DNA of 64,000 nucleotides from Paenibacillus pectinilyticus (GCF_001700435.1 NZ_LYPC01000027.1:1108433-1172432); one strand, 5' to 3'; counted from the first letter of the stretch, positions 37,660 to 46,868 are shown. Notes: a model not told the origin generated them from the letters alone. Numbers and translations are program-made.

Positions 37660-38262
37660 TTGCTTTCGATAGTAACCATTGTAGTGAGCTATTTACTAGG
37701 ATCTATAAGCTTTAGTTATTTATTCGGAAAATGGTTCAAGGGAATCGATATTCGGAAGCATGGCAGTGGGAACGCTGGAGCGACGAATACGCTCCGCGTT
37801 CTTGGGAAAGGGCCAGCCATCCTTGTCCTATTGCTGGATGGCTTCAAAGGCGTCGCAGCGGTGCTGCTAGGGACGTGGGCGGCGTCAGGGCCTGACCACA
37901 TGTGGATTCGTGTGCTGTGTGGCTTAGCTGCCATTGTAGGGCATAACTGGCCGGTGTTCTTTGGCTTCCGTGGGGGTAAAGGAATTGCCACAACGATTGG
38001 TGTAATGGCTACACTTTGCTTCTTACCAACATTGATCGCTGGCTTAACGGCTATTGTTATCATCGCGGTTACTCGATTCGTATCGCTCGGTTCCCTCATT
38101 CTTACTGCTCTCTTACCTTTTCTCATCTGGGGGATGGACCGACCTGTACCAATTCTGTGGATCTCAATCTTGCTTTGTGCGTTTGCTTTTATACGTCATC
38201 GTACGAACATTGTTAAGCTCATTCAAGGCAAAGAAAATAAGCTGGGACAAAAAAGAGCCTAG
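37660..38262 (+). CDS. plsY: Acyl-phosphate:glycerol-3-phosphate acyltransferase
   Basis: A 200-residue membrane enzyme that makes lysophosphatidic acid from acyl-phosphate. Its three conserved loops are seen: SYLLGSISFSYLFGKW, RKHGSGNAGATNTLRVLGK and HNWPVFFGFRGGKGIAT. It starts at TTG with TAGGAGATG upstream. It lies between der and gpsA; together with gpsA it supplies the first steps of phospholipid synthesis. Confidence 0.95.
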   Translation: MLSIVTIVVSYLLGSISFSYLFGKWFKGIDIRKHGSGNAGATNTLRVLGKGPAILVLLLDGFKGVAAVLLGTWAASGPDHMWIRVLCGLAAIVGHNWPVFFGFRGGKGIATTIGVMATLCFLPTLIAGLTAIVIIAVTRFVSLGSLILTALLPFLIWGMDRPVPILWISILLCAFAFIRHRTNIVKLIQGKENKLGQKRA

Positions 38263-38303
38263 TGAATGGTTTCGAATAACAACTACACTTAGGAGGGGAA
38301 ACC

Positions 38304-39329
38304 GTGAAACAAAAAGTATCGGTCCTTGTAGCTGGAAGTTGGGGGACGGCACTTGCTTCCGTATTAGCGGATAATGGGAAGGATGTCCTTCTATGGTCGC
38401 GCAACGAAGAACAAGTGCTAGAAATCAATGATAAACACACGAATAGCCGCTTTCTCAAAGATGTTTCTCTGTCACCGTCCATCATCGCAACCAATTCGTT
38501 GCAAGATGCGGTACAGGATGCGGATGCCATAATTATGGTGGTTCCTTCTTCAGGCATGCGAGAAGTCGCTTCTCGTATGCGCCCTTTTCTGAAAAAGGAT
38601 GCGCTGATCATACATGCAACCAAGGGCTTTGAAACGGGGACATTGAAGCGAATGACAGAAGTTCTAGCTGATGAACTGCCGGAGATGGATGCGAGCCGAT
38701 TTGTCGTTCTATCTGGTCCAAGTCATGCGGAAGAAGTTATTTGTCAGATGCCGACAACTGTCGTTGTAGCTGCCCAGGACATCCAAGCCGCAGAGGCTGC
38801 ACAGGATCTGCTTATTACTAGCTATTTCCGTGTGTATACGAATCCGGATGTGACAGGTGTTGAAGTAGGAGGCGCGCTCAAGAATATCATTGGTCTTGGC
38901 GCAGGTCTTACGGATGGCTTGGATTTTGGCGATAATGCCAAAGCAGCATTGGTTACGCGAGGACTCGCAGAAATTACTCGTTTAGGTACAGCGATGGGGG
39001 CGAACCCTTTAACATTTGCCGGCTTAGCCGGAATTGGTGACTTGATCGCCACTTGTACGAGTAAACATAGTCGAAACTGGCGAGCTGGGAATATGTTAGC
39101 CAAAGGGATGCTCTTGGATGATGTTCTCAAAGAGATGGGGATGGTTGTAGAAGGCGTGAAGACAACGAAGGCCGCTTATGACCTTGCTCGACGTTTCGAT
39201 GTTATGATGCCAATTACGAATGAGTTACATAATGTCCTGTTTGAAAGCAAGTCACCACAGCTGGCTGCTAGAGATCTAATGGGACGTGTTCGAACGCATG
39301 AGATGGAAGAGCTTCCATTGACGCACTAA
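38304..39329 (+). CDS. gpsA: NAD(P)-dependent glycerol-3-phosphate dehydrogenase
   Basis: A 341-residue enzyme reducing dihydroxyacetone phosphate to sn-glycerol-3-phosphate. Rossmann motif AGSWGTALASVLADNG near the N terminus, catalytic Lys region GGALKNIIGLGAGL and GLAGIGDLIATC. It starts at GTG after GGAGGGG. Confidence 0.95.
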   Translation: MKQKVSVLVAGSWGTALASVLADNGKDVLLWSRNEEQVLEINDKHTNSRFLKDVSLSPSIIATNSLQDAVQDADAIIMVVPSSGMREVASRMRPFLKKDALIIHATKGFETGTLKRMTEVLADELPEMDASRFVVLSGPSHAEEVICQMPTTVVVAAQDIQAAEAAQDLLITSYFRVYTNPDVTGVEVGGALKNIIGLGAGLTDGLDFGDNAKAALVTRGLAEITRLGTAMGANPLTFAGLAGIGDLIATCTSKHSRNWRAGNMLAKGMLLDDVLKEMGMVVEGVKTTKAAYDLARRFDVMMPITNELHNVLFESKSPQLAARDLMGRVRTHEMEELPLTH

Positions 39330-39428
39330 TAACATTTGTACAGAAATAGCCTACACCAGATCTTCCCCGTTTTCATACTATACCTTATCAGCACTAGTCA
39401 TCAGCATAGGTATAGGGAGGCGGCACAA

Positions 39429-39710
39429 TTGGCGAATAAAGATATGTCGAAGGACGTATTGAATGCAGTCAAGAAGAAGACAGGTAAATCCGTAACAGCT
39501 AAAGATATTGAGAAGATAGCAAGTGGTGTGAAACCTTCTACTATGCAGAGCGAAGTACAATTACGAGCGCTCATTAAACAGGTTTCGGGTTTAGTTAACG
39601 TGAAAGTATCCGAAGAAACGATTAACGATATCGTTCAAGCGGTTAAAAGCAGCAAACTAGATACCAATAACATGCAGCAATTAATGAGCATGATGATGGG
39701 TAAAAAATAG
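39429..39710 (+). CDS. spoVIF: Stage VI sporulation protein F
   Basis: A 93-residue helical protein of the SpoVIF family, needed for spore coat assembly in Bacillus. The repeated pattern VLNAVKKKTGKSVTAKDIEKIASGVKP and the terminal LMSMMMGKK are typical. The TTG at 39429 is eight bases after GGGAGGCGG; the frame extends further upstream without a site. It belongs to the gpsA-spoIVA interval in Paenibacillus-like genomes. Confidence 0.82.
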   Translation: MANKDMSKDVLNAVKKKTGKSVTAKDIEKIASGVKPSTMQSEVQLRALIKQVSGLVNVKVSEETINDIVQAVKSSKLDTNNMQQLMSMMMGKK

Positions 39711-39718
39711 AAAGTATG

Positions 39719-39751
39719 AAGGGGATTCGCATCCCCTTTATGCTTTTTTTT
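39719..39751 (+). terminator. Probable terminator after spoVIF
   Basis: AAGGGGA / TCCCCTT hairpin followed, after TATGC, by a run of Ts. Confidence 0.55.
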
Positions 39752-39812
39752 TGTTTTGTGCTATACTTACATGTGTTTCATTTTAACGATTTTTACATAA
39801 GGAGTTTATCCA

Positions 39813-39992
39813 ATGTCACCTTTAGACAAAATGTGGGCCTCATTTGTAGCCATGGGACTGATGGTTGCCGCATCATTTCTAATCTCGTATGCACGATCAA
39901 GATCAAATGGATGGCTGCGGGGCGTATTATCGTTCATTGCTTTTTTAATGTTTATTCCCATTTTACTATTTATGTTATCTTCTTTGTTTTAA
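39813..39992 (+). CDS. yphE: DUF2768 small membrane protein (YphE-like)
   Basis: A 59-residue protein of two membrane helices (SFVAMGLMVAASFLISY and VLSFIAFLMFIPILLFMLSS) joined by a basic turn. Position between gpsA and the yphF-like lipoprotein matches yphE of Bacillus. AAGGAG lies ten bases before the ATG. Function unknown. Confidence 0.78.
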   Translation: MSPLDKMWASFVAMGLMVAASFLISYARSRSNGWLRGVLSFIAFLMFIPILLFMLSSLF

Positions 39993-40013
39993 CGGATTGG
40001 AGGGGCATACACC

Positions 40014-40307
40014 ATGTTAGAACTGAAAACACGCAAAACCCAGAAACAACTTGTTCCGGAAACAGGCTTAACCCTGCTAGATCATGCTCTCAAAGCTGAT
40101 GTAGATTGGGGATTTTCTTGTACGCGGGGAACTTGCGCAAGATGCCGCTGTTATGTCGCTGTAGGTCGTGAGCTGTTGTCAGAGCCATCTGAAGCGGAAG
40201 AAGATCGTTTGGAGCCTGAAGAGCTCGAACAAGGATATCGCTTAGCTTGCCAGTGCATCGTGAAGCATGTCGGACCCATTTCAGTTACACACAAGCCTTA
40301 TTTCTAA
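40014..40307 (+). CDS. 2Fe-2S ferredoxin
   Basis: A 97-residue plant-type ferredoxin. Cluster cysteines are C36, C41 and C44 (SCTRGTCARC) with the fourth in LACQC near residue 79. Residues 50-75 are very acidic. The gene lies 21 bases after yphE. A second, different 2Fe-2S protein is encoded 650 bases downstream. Confidence 0.87.
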   Translation: MLELKTRKTQKQLVPETGLTLLDHALKADVDWGFSCTRGTCARCRCYVAVGRELLSEPSEAEEDRLEPEELEQGYRLACQCIVKHVGPISVTHKPYF

Positions 40308-40332
40308 AATTTTCGGTGGGAAAGGTGTGGGC

Positions 40333-40923
40333 ATGATGAAACTGCTGGAGCCTCTACTCCCGTCGATTTCGACTATACATTCGCGGTTACAGCAAGCACA
40401 TGAGGTACGCTGGCTGATTGGTGGAAGCTGTGGTCTGCTGCTGCACAACGTTGATATTGGAAGAAATCCAAGAGATTTGGATATTTATATCGATCAGAAG
40501 GACGTTCATGCCGTCCATGCGCTGTTACAGCCTTACGCAATTGACTCGCCTACCTATAGCGAAACACCCATTTACGCTTCGATTTTGAGTCATTATCATA
40601 TCGACGGTCATACTGTTGAGATTGTTGGTGATTTTAAAGTCAGCGCACATGCTTCTTTGTACCAAATAGAGATTGAATACTTATGGGATCATCACCCAAA
40701 CACTGCGATTGTCGAGGATCGTATGGTTCATCTGATGCCGCTTGCACATGAGTTTCTCTTTAATGTCCTTCGTAATCGTCCTGATCGGTACGAACCGATT
40801 CTCCGTACGATGCAAGGTCAACCTGACGTTCATATGCCTGCCTTAGAGGATCTGCTGATTCGGAATCAGTGGGGACTTGATTTTCAGGAGAAGTTAAAGG
40901 AATTGCTAGATTGGCAGCGGTAA
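40333..40923 (+). CDS. Nucleotidyltransferase-fold protein
   Basis: A protein of about 196 residues with the minimal nucleotidyltransferase signature: GGSCGLLLH followed by RNPRDLDIYI (the two catalytic Asp) and a third Asp/Glu strand in HTVEIVGDFKV. It resembles the group of small standalone transferases without a known substrate. The ATG at 40333 (or 40336) follows AAAGGTGTG. It sits between two ferredoxin genes. Confidence 0.7.
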   Translation: MMKLLEPLLPSISTIHSRLQQAHEVRWLIGGSCGLLLHNVDIGRNPRDLDIYIDQKDVHAVHALLQPYAIDSPTYSETPIYASILSHYHIDGHTVEIVGDFKVSAHASLYQIEIEYLWDHHPNTAIVEDRMVHLMPLAHEFLFNVLRNRPDRYEPILRTMQGQPDVHMPALEDLLIRNQWGLDFQEKLKELLDWQR

Positions 40924-40956
40924 ACGATACCCTTGTCCAATGAAAAGGTGACGATA

Positions 40957-41304
40957 ATGAGTGTATTTGACGTACATTTTTGGCCGGATAATAAGAAAAT
41001 TAAAGTAAGACCAGGTACAACCTTGCTGGATGCTGGAAACAAAGCGAAGGTTCATATCCGTACACGTTGCGGTGCGAAAGCGGCTTGTTTGATGTGCAAA
41101 GTTAAGGTGACAGATCAAAGCGGTCTTGCGCCCTTGAATACGAATGAACGTTTGAAACTGGGTTCTCAAGCGGATGAAGGCATTCGCCTAGCCTGTCAAG
41201 CGCGAGTCATGGGTACAGTTGAAGTGACGATACCCGAAGATCCTTTAAAGGCAGCAATACGTGCTCAGCTTGCAAGACAGGCGGAGGACGATGATTTTAT
41301 TTAG
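40957..41304 (+). CDS. 2Fe-2S ferredoxin-like protein
   Basis: A 115-residue protein with a plant-type cluster pattern: C38 in TRCGAKAAC, C44, C47 (CLMC) and C80 in LACQ. The C-terminal tail is charged (AIRAQLARQAEDDDF). I choose the ATG at 40957, eight bases after AAGGTG, over an upstream TTG. It may work with the other ferredoxin of this cluster. Confidence 0.83.
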   Translation: MSVFDVHFWPDNKKIKVRPGTTLLDAGNKAKVHIRTRCGAKAACLMCKVKVTDQSGLAPLNTNERLKLGSQADEGIRLACQARVMGTVEVTIPEDPLKAAIRAQLARQAEDDDFI

Positions 41305-41325
41305 TGATGATAGGATGGTTGGATT

Positions 41326-42075
41326 GTGAAAATAATGCGAAGTCTGATCCAAGGTAGAAGCGCGCTACTGGCTCTCGTCTTGGTTATTTTGCTAACAGGA
41401 TGTGCTTACCCGCAAGAGCTGCGGAAAGAGAATCAAATCAACCCGGCTGAGTTTATCACCGTTGTTCAACAAGCTATTGATACCTACCATGAGAAAACAG
41501 GCGTGCTTCCGATCAAAAATAGCGAGATGACAACACCACTCTATGAGAAATATGTCATTGATTTTGCTAAATTAAAAAAGACGAATCTACTTAGCTCCGT
41601 TCCAGCTAACGCGTTTGAGAGTGGAGGCATCTTTATCTATGTACTTGTTGATGCGGAAACGAAACCAACCGTTAAATTAATGGATTTATCCGCCTATCAA
41701 AGCGTAGATGATGTGCAAAAGAAAGTGAATGATTATATCGCTAAACATGGTGGCAATGTGCCGCAAGGTGTCTCCATTAATGATGATTTCGCATATGTGG
41801 ATTTCAAACCGCTAGATCTGAAAGAGCCTAATATTAAGTCTGTGTATGATCGGAAAAATGTGATCAGGTACATTCTGAATAAGCAAACAGGTGAGGTGGC
41901 CATTGACTACGCCATGGACATCAACACGTTTATTCAGAATAATGCCTTAGGAAACTCGCTAAAGCCAGAGCAAGATTTACGGCAGATTCTCGTAGAGAAA
42001 TCCTATTTCGTACCGATCCGCAGCGTTTCATATAAATGGCTGAACAACCAGCCGATGCCGCAAAATCAGCCATAA
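41326..42075 (+). CDS. yphF: YphF-like lipoprotein (DUF3939)
   Basis: A 249-residue lipoprotein: basic start, hydrophobic core and lipobox LLTGC near residue 25, then a soluble domain with many Lys and Asp residues. Position directly before spoIVA matches Bacillus yphF. It starts at GTG. Function unknown. Confidence 0.8.
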   Translation: MKIMRSLIQGRSALLALVLVILLTGCAYPQELRKENQINPAEFITVVQQAIDTYHEKTGVLPIKNSEMTTPLYEKYVIDFAKLKKTNLLSSVPANAFESGGIFIYVLVDAETKPTVKLMDLSAYQSVDDVQKKVNDYIAKHGGNVPQGVSINDDFAYVDFKPLDLKEPNIKSVYDRKNVIRYILNKQTGEVAIDYAMDINTFIQNNALGNSLKPEQDLRQILVEKSYFVPIRSVSYKWLNNQPMPQNQP

Positions 42076-42079
42076 ACGT

Positions 42080-42111
42080 AACCTCTTACAATTCTGTAAG
42101 AGGTTTTTTTT
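42080..42111 (+). terminator. Terminator after the yphF-like gene
   Basis: AACCTCTTACA / TGTAAGAGGTT stem followed by a T-run. Confidence 0.88.
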
Positions 42112-42320
42112 GTTTTTATAGAATAAGCGCTCTCCGTAGATCATATATTCTTTCGAAAGCGGTATGTGCTTCATAAAATATGAGCGAAAAAAAGTTGAAA
42201 CGCATCTATCATATTTCTATCGAAAGTACATATATTTTTACTAGTCCAAATGAATGTACGAGTAGTCAATTGTTACCGTCACTAGCGTCAGTTGACGACC
42301 AAACTGTAGGAGGGATTCTC

Positions 42321-43799
42321 TTGGAGAAAGTGGATATCTTTAAGGACATTGCAGAACGAACGGGAGGGGACATTTACCTGGGGGTTGTCGGAGCAGTCCG
42401 CACAGGGAAATCGACCTTTATAAAGCGTTTTGTGGAATCTGTAGTGCTGCCGAACATTCAAAGCGAAGCGGATAGGATCCGGGCTACCGATGAACTCCCG
42501 CAGAGCGCTGCTGGCCGCACGATTATGACAACGGAGCCGAAATTCGTACCGAATACGGCGGTTCAAATTTCTGTGGCCGAAGGGCTGAACGTAAATGTTC
42601 GCCTTGTTGATTGTGTCGGGTATGCAGTCGATGGCGCCAAAGGCTATGAAGACGAGAACGGACCTCGGATGATTAATACACCTTGGTTTGATGAGCCGAT
42701 TCCTTTCCAAGAAGCGGCTGAAATCGGAACACGGAAAGTCATTCAGGAACATTCCACGTTAGGTGTCGTTGTGACGACGGATGGCACGATTTCCGATATC
42801 CCGCGCTCGTCCTATGTGCTTGCTGAGGAAAGAGTAATCAATGAGCTCAAAGAAGTCGGGAAACCGTTCATTGTGATCATTAACTCGCAAAAGCCTAACA
42901 GTGAGCCGGCCCTCGAGCTGCGCAGCGAGCTGCAAAGCCGTTACGATGTGCCTGTCGTGACGATGAGCGTAGCAAGCGCCGGGGAAGAAGAAATGGTCTC
43001 TGTGCTGCGTGAAGTGTTGTATGAGTTCCCTGTACATGAAGTCAATGTGAACTTGCCTAGCTGGGTTATGGTTTTGGATGAAAATCATTGGCTGCGCACA
43101 CAGTTCGAAGCATCCGTTCGCGATACGGTTCAAGATATCAGGCGCTTACGTGATGTCGATCGTGTTGTTAGTCAATTTGCTGAATATGAGTTTATCGACA
43201 AAGCTGCGTTGGCAGGACTGAATATGGGGCAAGGTGTGGCAGAGATTGATCTGTTCGCCCCTGATGAACTTTACGATCGCATTCTCGTTGAAGTCGTTGG
43301 TGTAGAAATTCGCGGGAAGGATCATTTGCTCCAACTGATGCAGGATTTCACACATGCGAAGCGGGAGTATGATCAATTTGCGGAAGCGCTGGAAATGGTC
43401 AAAACGACGGGCTACGGGATAGCGCCTCCAACGCTAGCGGAGATGGCGCTTGATGAGCCTGAGCTGATTCGTCAGGGCTCTAGATTCGGTGTTCGTTTGA
43501 GGGCTACAGCACCTTCTATTCATATGATTCGAGTAGACGTTGAATCGGAATTCTCACCGATTATCGGTACCGAGAAGCAAAGTGAAGAGCTCGTGCGCTA
43601 TTTGATGCAAGATTTTGAGGATAACCCGCTCAAAATCTGGGAGTCTGATATTTTCGGAAGATCGCTGCACTCCATTGTGCGAGAAGGTATTCAAGGCAAG
43701 CTTGCACAGATGCCGGATAATGCGAGATACAAGCTGCAAGAAACGCTCGGCCGGATTATTAACGAAGGCTCTGGCGGCTTAATCGCCATCATATTGTAA
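42321..43799 (+). CDS. spoIVA: Stage IV sporulation protein A
   Basis: A 492-residue ATPase that polymerises on the forespore surface as the basement layer of the spore coat. It starts with the conserved EKVDIFKDIAERTGGDIYLG, has the Walker A motif GAVRTGKST, and ends with NEGSGGLIAIIL. I choose the TTG at 42321, seven bases after GTAGGAGGG; the frame runs 47 codons further upstream without homology. Made in the mother cell, as is SigK. Confidence 0.96.
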   Translation: MEKVDIFKDIAERTGGDIYLGVVGAVRTGKSTFIKRFVESVVLPNIQSEADRIRATDELPQSAAGRTIMTTEPKFVPNTAVQISVAEGLNVNVRLVDCVGYAVDGAKGYEDENGPRMINTPWFDEPIPFQEAAEIGTRKVIQEHSTLGVVVTTDGTISDIPRSSYVLAEERVINELKEVGKPFIVIINSQKPNSEPALELRSELQSRYDVPVVTMSVASAGEEEMVSVLREVLYEFPVHEVNVNLPSWVMVLDENHWLRTQFEASVRDTVQDIRRLRDVDRVVSQFAEYEFIDKAALAGLNMGQGVAEIDLFAPDELYDRILVEVVGVEIRGKDHLLQLMQDFTHAKREYDQFAEALEMVKTTGYGIAPPTLAEMALDEPELIRQGSRFGVRLRATAPSIHMIRVDVESEFSPIIGTEKQSEELVRYLMQDFEDNPLKIWESDIFGRSLHSIVREGIQGKLAQMPDNARYKLQETLGRIINEGSGGLIAIIL

Positions 43800-43810
43800 G
43801 AAATTGCGGG

Positions 43811-43837
43811 CAAAAACACTCTTAGGAGTGTTTTTTG
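43811..43837 (+). terminator. Terminator after spoIVA
   Basis: CAAAAACACTC / GAGTGTTTTTTG hairpin. Confidence 0.85.
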
Positions 43838-43880
43838 TCGTTTCATAGGAGAAAGTCCCACATAAAATGGAAATAGATAC

Positions 43881-43909
43881 TTGAAATTGCACCCTGAGTG
43901 TATTACTAT
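43881..43909 (+). promoter_or_regulatory. Probable sigma-A promoter of hbs
   Basis: TTGAAA and TACTAT separated by 17 bases, about 138 bases before the start codon. Confidence 0.5.
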
Positions 43910-44046
43910 GAATTTATTCGTCTGCTTTCAAAAGTTCATTTTGCTTAGAAAATCAACGATTTTTCTGGTGTTCATGTATAAATTCTGGAAAAACGGTGAA
44001 AACAGGAAGTAACGGAAGTGAGAAATCTTGGGGGGAGGTGAATGGC

Positions 44047-44319
44047 ATGAATAAATCTGAATTGATCAATAAGGTTGCTGAAACTTCTGAGCTTTCCAAG
44101 AAAGACGCAACAAAAGCAGTAGATGCAGTTTTTGATGCAATTTCTGAAGCTTTGCAAGGTGGAGATAAAGTGCAACTCGTTGGATTTGGTAACTTCGAAG
44201 TTCGTGAACGTTCTGCTCGTAAAGGACGTAATCCGCAGACAGGTGAAGAAATCGATATCGCAGCAAGCAAAATCCCAGCTTTCAAACCTGGTAAAGCACT
44301 GAAAGATGGCATTCAATAA
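44047..44319 (+). CDS. hbs: HU-type DNA-binding protein
   Basis: A 90-residue histone-like protein that binds and bends DNA. It has [49 protein letters not shown] and [12 protein letters not shown], all HU hallmarks. The ATG at 44047 follows GGGGGGAGGTG; the frame extends 17 codons further upstream without support. Confidence 0.96.
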   Translation: MNKSELINKVAETSELSKKDATKAVDAVFDAISEALQGGDKVQLVGFGNFEVRERSARKGRNPQTGEEIDIAASKIPAFKPGKALKDGIQ

Positions 44320-44357
44320 TTTGTATTTATACATAGGATTGAACGTTACATAATTAT

Positions 44358-44394
44358 AAAGCCGTTACCTCTTCATGTAGGTACGGCTTTATTT
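44358..44394 (+). terminator. Terminator after hbs
   Basis: AAAGCCGTTACCT / AGGTACGGCTTT stem (one bulged base) followed by ATTTG. Confidence 0.82.
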
Positions 44395-44531
44395 GTTTGG
44401 TTGGAAAATGCCTTTACAATTTAAAAATCTCCTACTATAATTACAAAAGTGAATCAGTAAATTTTGGCTATAAACGGGGAATGGCGGGGTATGGCGCAGC
44501 CTGATGTGACGTACTAAACTAAGGGGTTTGT

Positions 44532-44605
44532 CGGGTATTAGCGCAGCTTGGTAGCGCGCCATCTTGGGGTGATGGAGGTCGTCGGTTCAAATCCGGCATA
44601 TCCGA
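44532..44605 (+). tRNA. tRNA-Pro (GGG)
   Basis: Full cloverleaf read by eye: acceptor CGGGTAT / ATATCCG, D arm GCGC-AGCTTGGTA-GCGC, anticodon arm CCATC-TTGGGGT-GATGG with anticodon GGG, T arm GTCGG-TTCAAAT-CCGGC, discriminator A. CCA is not encoded. The integrative element starts immediately downstream. Confidence 0.93.
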
Positions 44606-44630
44606 TCTATACAAAAAAGAAGTGGCTCAG

Positions 44631-46091
44631 CTATTCAGCAGCTGGGACCACTTCTTTTATTTTCCAGTCAGATTCATTTGTTATGACAATTCGCTTAAAG
44701 ATCATTTGGACAAGAAATTTTCGATCTTCGTTTTTCATGAACTTCCAGTCTGCTTCAAGGTTTTTAACAAACCCAATTATTTCTTCAGGAGATTGACTAG
44801 CTGCCGCTGCTTCTGGAGGTTCGATAATATTCATTTCCTCCTGAAGCTTAGCTAACTTACTGTTAATATCTTCGACCTTACCTCGATACTCTTCTCGCGT
44901 AATAATTTTATCCCCTAAGTCATCGAGCAAATTGTTTTTTCGATTCTCAAGCTTCTTAATTTCTCTTTCAATGCGGGTAGTTTCTTTTTTCACTTTTTTA
45001 ATATCGTCTTCAGTTAATGGTGGCGTGTATTCTTCAGCTTCGATAGTAAGGTTATTGAAGTAGTCAAAGAATAATTTTGACAACTTAATTTCGGAAATGT
45101 CCGGTTGTTTACATTTACCAGGCTTTCGATTGGCGCACCTATAATTTGCATATGAAAAATTGTCTTTGTCCTTCTTTGTCTTATTGGCGTGATATGACGC
45201 ACCACAAACCCCGCATTTAACAATTGAGCTAAAAGGGAAGTGGTAGCTGCTTCGTGACATTTCCATCGCCCCACGGCGTTTTAAACGCTCTTGTGCGAGT
45301 GTGAAAATGTCTTCTTCAAGTATTGGGACATGCTCGCCTTCAGTAATTATTGTTTCGGAATTCTTAGGAGTCCAAGCATTCTTACCTATGTAAGTGATGT
45401 TGCCAAGGATACCTTTGATCGTGCTATCGACCCACTGTGTTTTTTTAGCAGGTACTTCATCGGAATTAAGCTGGGAAGCGATCCTTCCATATCCCCATCC
45501 CTTGTAAACGTACCAATTGAATATTTGTTGGACAATCTTCGCCTCATTTTCATTAACCACAAGTTTCCCGGTAACATTGTCATACCCGTATATAGGTCCT
45601 AGGGACACTCTGCGCCCTGTAGAGGCCTTTTTAGCTTGTCCGAAGCTAACACGCTCACCGATTAATTCACGCTCATTTTGGGCGTTTGCAAGGCTTACAG
45701 TGAACATCCAACGTCCTTGTGCGGTTGTAAGGTCATGACGTTCGGTAATCGTGGCAAATGATACGCCAAACTTAGTGAACAGCTCATCAACCATGCGCAG
45801 ACCGTCTAGGGCCCGCCGTGTGAGCCTGTCCAGCCGCCATATGATGATTATGTCGATTCGCTTATTGCGAATGTCCTCAAGCATCTCCTGAAGCGCAGGA
45901 CGGTTCATGTTCTTGGCTGAGTACCCATCATCTACGTATATTTTGAATAGATCGTGGCCGAAGTCTTTAATATACCGCATACAGGACTCTTGTTGAGCTT
46001 CTAAAGAGAATCCATGTCTCGCTTGTTCGTCTGTCGATACGCGGCAGTATATGGCAGCGCGTAGTTTCATTGTGGGAAGTTCTCTTACCAT
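44631..46091 (-). CDS. Large serine recombinase (integrase)
   Basis: A 486-residue site-specific recombinase. The N-terminal resolvase domain has YCRVSTDEQ with nucleophile S19, then IWRLDRLTRRALDG; the recombinase domain follows; a zinc ribbon reads VKCGVCGASY ... YRCANRKPGKC; a coiled coil lies near residues 355-440. Start at 46091 is supported by AGGAGGAGC six bases upstream. The family includes phage integrases and SpoIVCA, which excises the skin element from sigK. Its 3' end is 26 bases from tRNA-Pro, inside a hairpin. Confidence 0.93.
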   Translation of the reverse strand: MVRELPTMKLRAAIYCRVSTDEQARHGFSLEAQQESCMRYIKDFGHDLFKIYVDDGYSAKNMNRPALQEMLEDIRNKRIDIIIIWRLDRLTRRALDGLRMVDELFTKFGVSFATITERHDLTTAQGRWMFTVSLANAQNERELIGERVSFGQAKKASTGRRVSLGPIYGYDNVTGKLVVNENEAKIVQQIFNWYVYKGWGYGRIASQLNSDEVPAKKTQWVDSTIKGILGNITYIGKNAWTPKNSETIITEGEHVPILEEDIFTLAQERLKRRGAMEMSRSSYHFPFSSIVKCGVCGASYHANKTKKDKDNFSYANYRCANRKPGKCKQPDISEIKLSKLFFDYFNNLTIEAEEYTPPLTEDDIKKVKKETTRIEREIKKLENRKNNLLDDLGDKIITREEYRGKVEDINSKLAKLQEEMNIIEPPEAAAASQSPEEIIGFVKNLEADWKFMKNEDRKFLVQMIFKRIVITNESDWKIKEVVPAAE

Positions 46092-46130
46092 GATGCTCCT
46101 CCTAATAAAAAAAGCCCTTATGGGCTTATT

Positions 46131-46847
46131 TTACTTTATTTCATGCTTGGTTTCCCATTTTTCTTTTTGTCTTCTGAATGAGTCGAGGCTATCTTTCAAA
46201 AACTCAGATTCTTCATCGGTAAGAATATCCGGTTCGCCATTACGTATTAAAACCTGCGAATCTCTACCAATATTTAATTTTTGTAATTTAGTATCATCAA
46301 ACTCAATATTTATCCCCTCTATAAATGCCCCCTCATGGAAAACACGTCTTTTGTATAGTCGTTTCCCATTGTCAGTTAGGTCTTTATATAAGTTGAGTTT
46401 TAGCTCTATAGTTGAGGATTCAAGAGCTTCTTCAATATATTCCTTAGAATGATAATACTCGCCGTTTTCATCAATATTGAACATGTAGTCGCCAATACCC
46501 TCTTTCAACTTAAGGGCAATTTCAACAGGTACTGGGACTGCCATGTATCTCTCTAATAGTTCATCGAGAAAAATTTTGAAAGTCTCGTTATCCTGTACGA
46601 TTTTTTTAACTTCTTCAGGTGCCTTCTCTAAATATCCAGTCAATATTAATTCATCCGGATCACCACCAGTGACTTCAGCAATGGCTCTAGAAACATCCTC
46701 CGACGCAGGTGGCTTAGTGCCATTTTTCAACTTACTTATATAAGATCTATCAATTTTTATCTCTTTGCCTTTTAACCGAATAGCTATTTCACCTAAACTA
46801 AGTCCACTTTTTTCAATATAATCTGATAATAATTCCGCGTAACCCAT
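46131..46847 (-). CDS. XRE-type repressor of the integrative element
   Basis: A 238-residue protein with an N-terminal helix-turn-helix (LSLGEIAIRLKGKEIKIDRSYISKLKNGTKPPASED) and a long C-terminal half of unknown fold. I choose the ATG at 46847, nine bases after GGAG. It is divergent from the 89-residue Cro-like gene, with palindromes in between, the typical layout of a lysis-lysogeny switch. It is transcribed toward the recombinase. Confidence 0.8.
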   Translation of the reverse strand: MGYAELLSDYIEKSGLSLGEIAIRLKGKEIKIDRSYISKLKNGTKPPASEDVSRAIAEVTGGDPDELILTGYLEKAPEEVKKIVQDNETFKIFLDELLERYMAVPVPVEIALKLKEGIGDYMFNIDENGEYYHSKEYIEEALESSTIELKLNLYKDLTDNGKRLYKRRVFHEGAFIEGINIEFDDTKLQKLNIGRDSQVLIRNGEPDILTDEESEFLKDSLDSFRRQKEKWETKHEIK

Positions 46848-46868
46848 TTTATCAACTCCGATATGGCT

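Noticed and set aside
42180-42320. 47-codon N-terminal extension of spoIVA
   Set aside because: No homology to SpoIVA and no ribosome site; the TTG at 42321 has a strong site and gives the conserved N terminus.
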